Positions 13,832-15,630 of a stretch of 15,630 nt of DNA are shown here, piece after piece. Position 1 is the stretch's first letter; the number at the start of each line of letters is the position of its first letter. The notes under the pieces are model-generated. The model worked only from the letters and a program-made list of their open reading frames with translations. It did no database searches and was not told the DNA's origin. Made by a program: the position numbers and the translations under genes. Origin of the DNA: JBOGJI01 sp050747865 (GTDB lineage Bacteria > Acidobacteriota > Thermoanaerobaculia > Multivoradales > JAHEKO01); assembly GCA_050747865.1 (NCBI GenBank), contig JBOGJI010000325.1, positions 1 through 15,630 of the forward strand, given 5' to 3'.

Positions 13832-14203
13832 ATGAACAGGACGGCGCTCACCACCATCGCACCGGAGATCTTCCGCAAGCGCCTGATCGTCGAGGGCTTC
13901 TTCAGCCGCGAGATCACGGCGGAGACCCTCGAGGCCTATTTCGCGCACCTCACCGGAGAGCTGGGCCTCAAGGTCTACGGCGAGCCGGTCATCCATCGGA
14001 CCGCCGGTGAGGGCCGCGAGATCAACGAGGGCTTCGACGCCTTCATCCCCCTCGTCGACTCCGGCATCTACATCGCGGCCTGGATCAACCCGAAGTTCTT
14101 GTCCACCATCGTCTACACCTGCGGGCCATTCGACGAGGACCGGGCGGTCGAGCTGGTGCGCGAGTTCTTCGGGCTAGGCGAGCACCAGGCGGCCATCTTC
14201 TGA
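13832..14203 (+). CDS. Divergent S-adenosylmethionine-decarboxylase-like protein (SpeD/SpeH fold)
   Basis: True AdoMet decarboxylases cleave themselves at Glu-Ser to make a pyruvoyl cofactor and supply the aminopropyl donor for spermidine. This 123-residue protein aligns with the bacterial class without gaps across the core: the segment from VDSGIYIAAW to VYTCG matches ISESHLTIHTW to LFTCG, with Trp84 and Cys97 exactly 13 residues apart as in the enzyme. Ser77 occupies the cleavage serine position, but the preceding glutamate is Asp76 and the processing histidine (H68 of the Thermotoga enzyme) is Ala82. The N-terminal KRLIVEGFF strand also fits. It may thus be unprocessed or have a new role. 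AGGAGGA six bases before the ATG makes the start certain. No spermidine synthase gene is nearby. It is convergent with the endonuclease-V-like gene, seven bases apart. Confidence 0.75.
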   Translation: MNRTALTTIAPEIFRKRLIVEGFFSREITAETLEAYFAHLTGELGLKVYGEPVIHRTAGEGREINEGFDAFIPLVDSGIYIAAWINPKFLSTIVYTCGPFDEDRAVELVREFFGLGEHQAAIF

Positions 14204-14210
14204 GGCGCGG

Positions 14211-14903
14211 TCAGGCCGCCCGGGCGCGGGCCAGTCGGGCCGCCTGACGGGCGAGGCGCAGAGGCTCCGGCGTGCGTACGCCGCGCACGGTGGCGAGGAC
14301 GACGGCCACGGCGGTGTCCGGATCGGTCCTCCAGGCGGCGTGGACGGCGATCGGGCGCGTGCCTGCCCGGGTGCGGAGCCAGGTGCCGACCGGCTCGCCA
14401 TCGAGGAGGATGGGCGAGCGGCCGAAGCGCTCGTCGGCGGGGTGCTCGCCGTGGGCGATCAGGGTGCGGTGCGTGGCGCCCACCGACGGGAGGCCGAGGG
14501 CGGCCCCGAGGTGGAGCGCCATGCCGGCGCGGCGCGGGTGGTCGCGGCCGGTGGCGTCCACGACGAGGACGTCGGGCGGATCCGGCAGGGCTTCGACCGC
14601 GGAGGAAAGCAGCGGCGCTTCCCGCAGGGCCAGCAGGCCGGCCCGGTACGGCGCGGGTGCCCGCCCCTCCACCGAGACCGTGTGGGAGGTGTCGCCTCGC
14701 ATCAGAGAGGCCGCCGCCCAGCCGCGCTCACCGGCCCAGCCCGGCCCACTCGTTCCGCGCTCGAAGCAGATGAAGCAGGCGCCGACCGCCAGGGAGGCAA
14801 GGTCGGCCGGAGGCCTCCACGGCTCGGGCCGCTCCCGCGCTAGCGCCTCCTGCGTGGCGATGAGCTCTTCGGCGGTCTCGGGCCAGGCCCGCCAGTCGGT
14901 CAT
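14211..14903 (-). CDS. Endonuclease V-like protein with altered active site
   Basis: Endonuclease V cuts DNA or RNA next to deaminated adenine (inosine). The 230-residue length and several motifs fit: LREAPLLSSAVEAL, PPDVLVVDATGRDHPRRAGMALHLG, GLPSVGATHRTL and a C-terminal TPEPLRLAR. Using Thermotoga EndoV as the guide, E89 (E95 here), D110 (D116) and H116 (H122) are kept. The first metal-binding aspartate of the G-x-D motif is missing (GACFICFERG), K139 is His145, and the C-terminal catalytic histidine of PEPTRLAH is arginine. Normal nuclease activity is therefore doubtful. The start at 14903 has GGAG directly against the ATG, a poor site. The peroxiredoxin gene lies 49 bases upstream on the same strand, so the two may be co-transcribed. 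The fold assignment is good; the function is uncertain. Confidence 0.78.
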   Translation of the reverse strand: MTDWRAWPETAEELIATQEALARERPEPWRPPADLASLAVGACFICFERGTSGPGWAGERGWAAASLMRGDTSHTVSVEGRAPAPYRAGLLALREAPLLSSAVEALPDPPDVLVVDATGRDHPRRAGMALHLGAALGLPSVGATHRTLIAHGEHPADERFGRSPILLDGEPVGTWLRTRAGTRPIAVHAAWRTDPDTAVAVVLATVRGVRTPEPLRLARQAARLARARAA

Positions 14904-14952
14904 CTCCGGGATTCGGGATCCGGCGACGCGTCCGCGACCGCTGACGTACCGT

Positions 14953-15423
14953 TCACAGCGGCTCGCGGGGGGCGACGGCCAGGGCCGCCAGCAGCTTCGT
15001 TGGCGTGTCCTCGGGCGTGATCCCTGGCCAGGCCTCGGTGAGGCGCCCCTCTTCGTCGACCAGGAACGCGGAGCGGATCACGCCCATGTACGTGCGGCTG
15101 TACAACGACCTCTCGCCCCACGCGCCGTAGCTCTCTGCCACCGCGTGCTCCTCGTCGGCGAGCAGCGGGAACCCCAGGCCGAACTTGGCGTCGAACGCCT
15201 TCTGGGCATCCGGTGCGTCGGGGCTGATGCCCAGCACCACGGTGTCTCCGATCTCCCCGCTCACGTCGCGCAGGCCGCACGCCTGAACGGTGCAGCCGGG
15301 CGTGTCGGCCTTCGGGTAAAAGAAGACCAGCACCTTGCGGCCGCGGAAATCCGACAGCGATACGGGTCGTTCGTGCTGATCGCGGAGGGTGAACGCGGGT
15401 GCCTCGTCGCCTGGTTTCAGCAT
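14953..15423 (-). CDS. bcp: Thiol peroxidase of the Bcp/PrxQ peroxiredoxin family
   Basis: Bcp-type peroxiredoxins reduce hydrogen peroxide and organic hydroperoxides in the cytoplasm using thioredoxin. The 156-residue protein has the family length and order: MLKPGDEAPAFTLRDQ, then VSLSDFRGRKVLVFFYPK and the active-site loop ADTPGCTVQACGLRD. C44 is the peroxidatic cysteine and C49, five residues on, the resolving one, as in atypical two-cysteine enzymes. The conserved arginine is probably in MGVIRSAFLVDEEGR. No signal peptide is present. The ATG at 15423 is the natural start, four residues before PGDEAPAF. It is probably followed in the same transcript by the endonuclease-V-like gene. Intact; identification is firm. 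Confidence 0.95.
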   Translation of the reverse strand: MLKPGDEAPAFTLRDQHERPVSLSDFRGRKVLVFFYPKADTPGCTVQACGLRDVSGEIGDTVVLGISPDAPDAQKAFDAKFGLGFPLLADEEHAVAESYGAWGERSLYSRTYMGVIRSAFLVDEEGRLTEAWPGITPEDTPTKLLAALAVAPREPL

Positions 15424-15509
15424 GCGCCGAGGATAGCCGCGAACGGACGCTCGGGCCAGGACATTTCTACAAGACCGGCCGCCGTGGCCGCAGTACTCTA
15501 CGCCTCATG

Positions 15510-15630
15510 GTGCGTCGTGACGCAGACGGTGATCCTGTTTTGTGGGTGTCGTCTGCTGGCTGCGCGTCTCCAGCGGGTGGGAGTCCCGTCTCGGTAAGCG
15601 CCGGTGCGCCGAGTAGCAGGCCCCAGACGA
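15510..15630 (+). ncRNA. Probable group II intron 5' end and start of domain I
   Basis: GTGCG at 15510-15514 matches the GTGYG 5' consensus of group II introns. It is followed by a run of nested stems: GCAGACG (15522-15528) with CGTCTGC, GCTGG with CCAGC, GCGGG with CCCGT around a TGGGAGT loop, and CTCGG with CCGAG. Compact stems ending in GTGGGAGTCCC- and CGGTAAG-like segments are typical of domain I in bacterial introns. The element runs off the window, so its reverse transcriptase and catalytic domains cannot be checked. No protein-coding gene is credible here. Another structured RNA remains possible. Confidence 0.55.

Noticed and set aside
14272..15597. Plus-strand open frame of 441 codons over the endonuclease-V-like and peroxiredoxin genes
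   Set aside because: It is a shadow of two recognised minus-strand genes, with no motifs.

Overview
The window is GC-rich throughout and densely coded. Most spacers are short, several genes overlap by a few bases, and many genes carry GGAGG-type ribosome binding sites and signal or lipoprotein peptides. This suggests a high-GC environmental bacterium. The mix of a HAF-repeat protein, DUF1579-like and DoxX-like proteins and many secreted proteins would suit Acidobacteriota, Myxococcota or a similar soil or marine lineage, but the taxon cannot be fixed from the sequence alone. No tRNA, rRNA, CRISPR array, transposase or phage gene was seen, and no gene-free stretch exceeds 300 bases. The longest spacers are 4320-4522, 7105-7339 and 12288-12524.

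Layout from left to right. Bases 30-123 fold as domains V and VI of a group II intron, ending at the start codon of tsaD (122-1192, +), the tRNA t6A enzyme. A long hairpin (1190-1255) separates tsaD from a convergent minus-strand operon. That operon holds a secreted DUF1579-like protein, an M23-type peptidase and an internally duplicated DoxX-like membrane protein (3877 down to 1253), with all adjacent genes overlapping. A divergent pair follows: an ABM-domain monooxygenase (4319-4005, -) and an HxlR regulator (4523-4933, +). Next is a minus-strand operon of exported proteins (7104 down to 4909): a small lipoprotein, a lipoprotein metallo-beta-lactamase resembling AHL lactonases, and a CBM9-like protein coupled by TGATG.

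Bases 9355 to 7340 (-) hold an ArsR - SRPBCC/AHSA1 - VOC operon behind a near-consensus promoter. Its tail is a scar in which the 5' part of a YjbR/MmcQ-type gene is joined to the 3' part of an alpha/beta hydrolase gene at about 7822. Upstream of it are a secreted M20 dipeptidase-like enzyme (10966-9437, -), a strong hairpin, a seven-repeat HAF protein (12287-11082, -) and a winged-helix protein of the HTH_42/AlkZ-like family (13766-12525, -).

The last part carries two divergent enzyme homologues facing each other: an AdoMet-decarboxylase-like protein (13832-14203, +) lacking the processing histidine, and an endonuclease-V-like protein (14903-14211, -) lacking several catalytic residues. A Bcp-type peroxiredoxin (15423-14953, -) follows. 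From about 15510 to the window end the sequence folds into nested hairpins and begins GTGCG, like the 5' end and domain I of a group II intron. The window therefore begins in an intron 3' end and probably ends in an intron 5' end, which is what a contig bounded by copies of a repeated group II intron would look like.

The most notable items are the intron end supplying the tsaD translation start, the two enzyme homologues with altered active sites, the yjbR/hydrolase deletion scar, and the exported lactonase operon.
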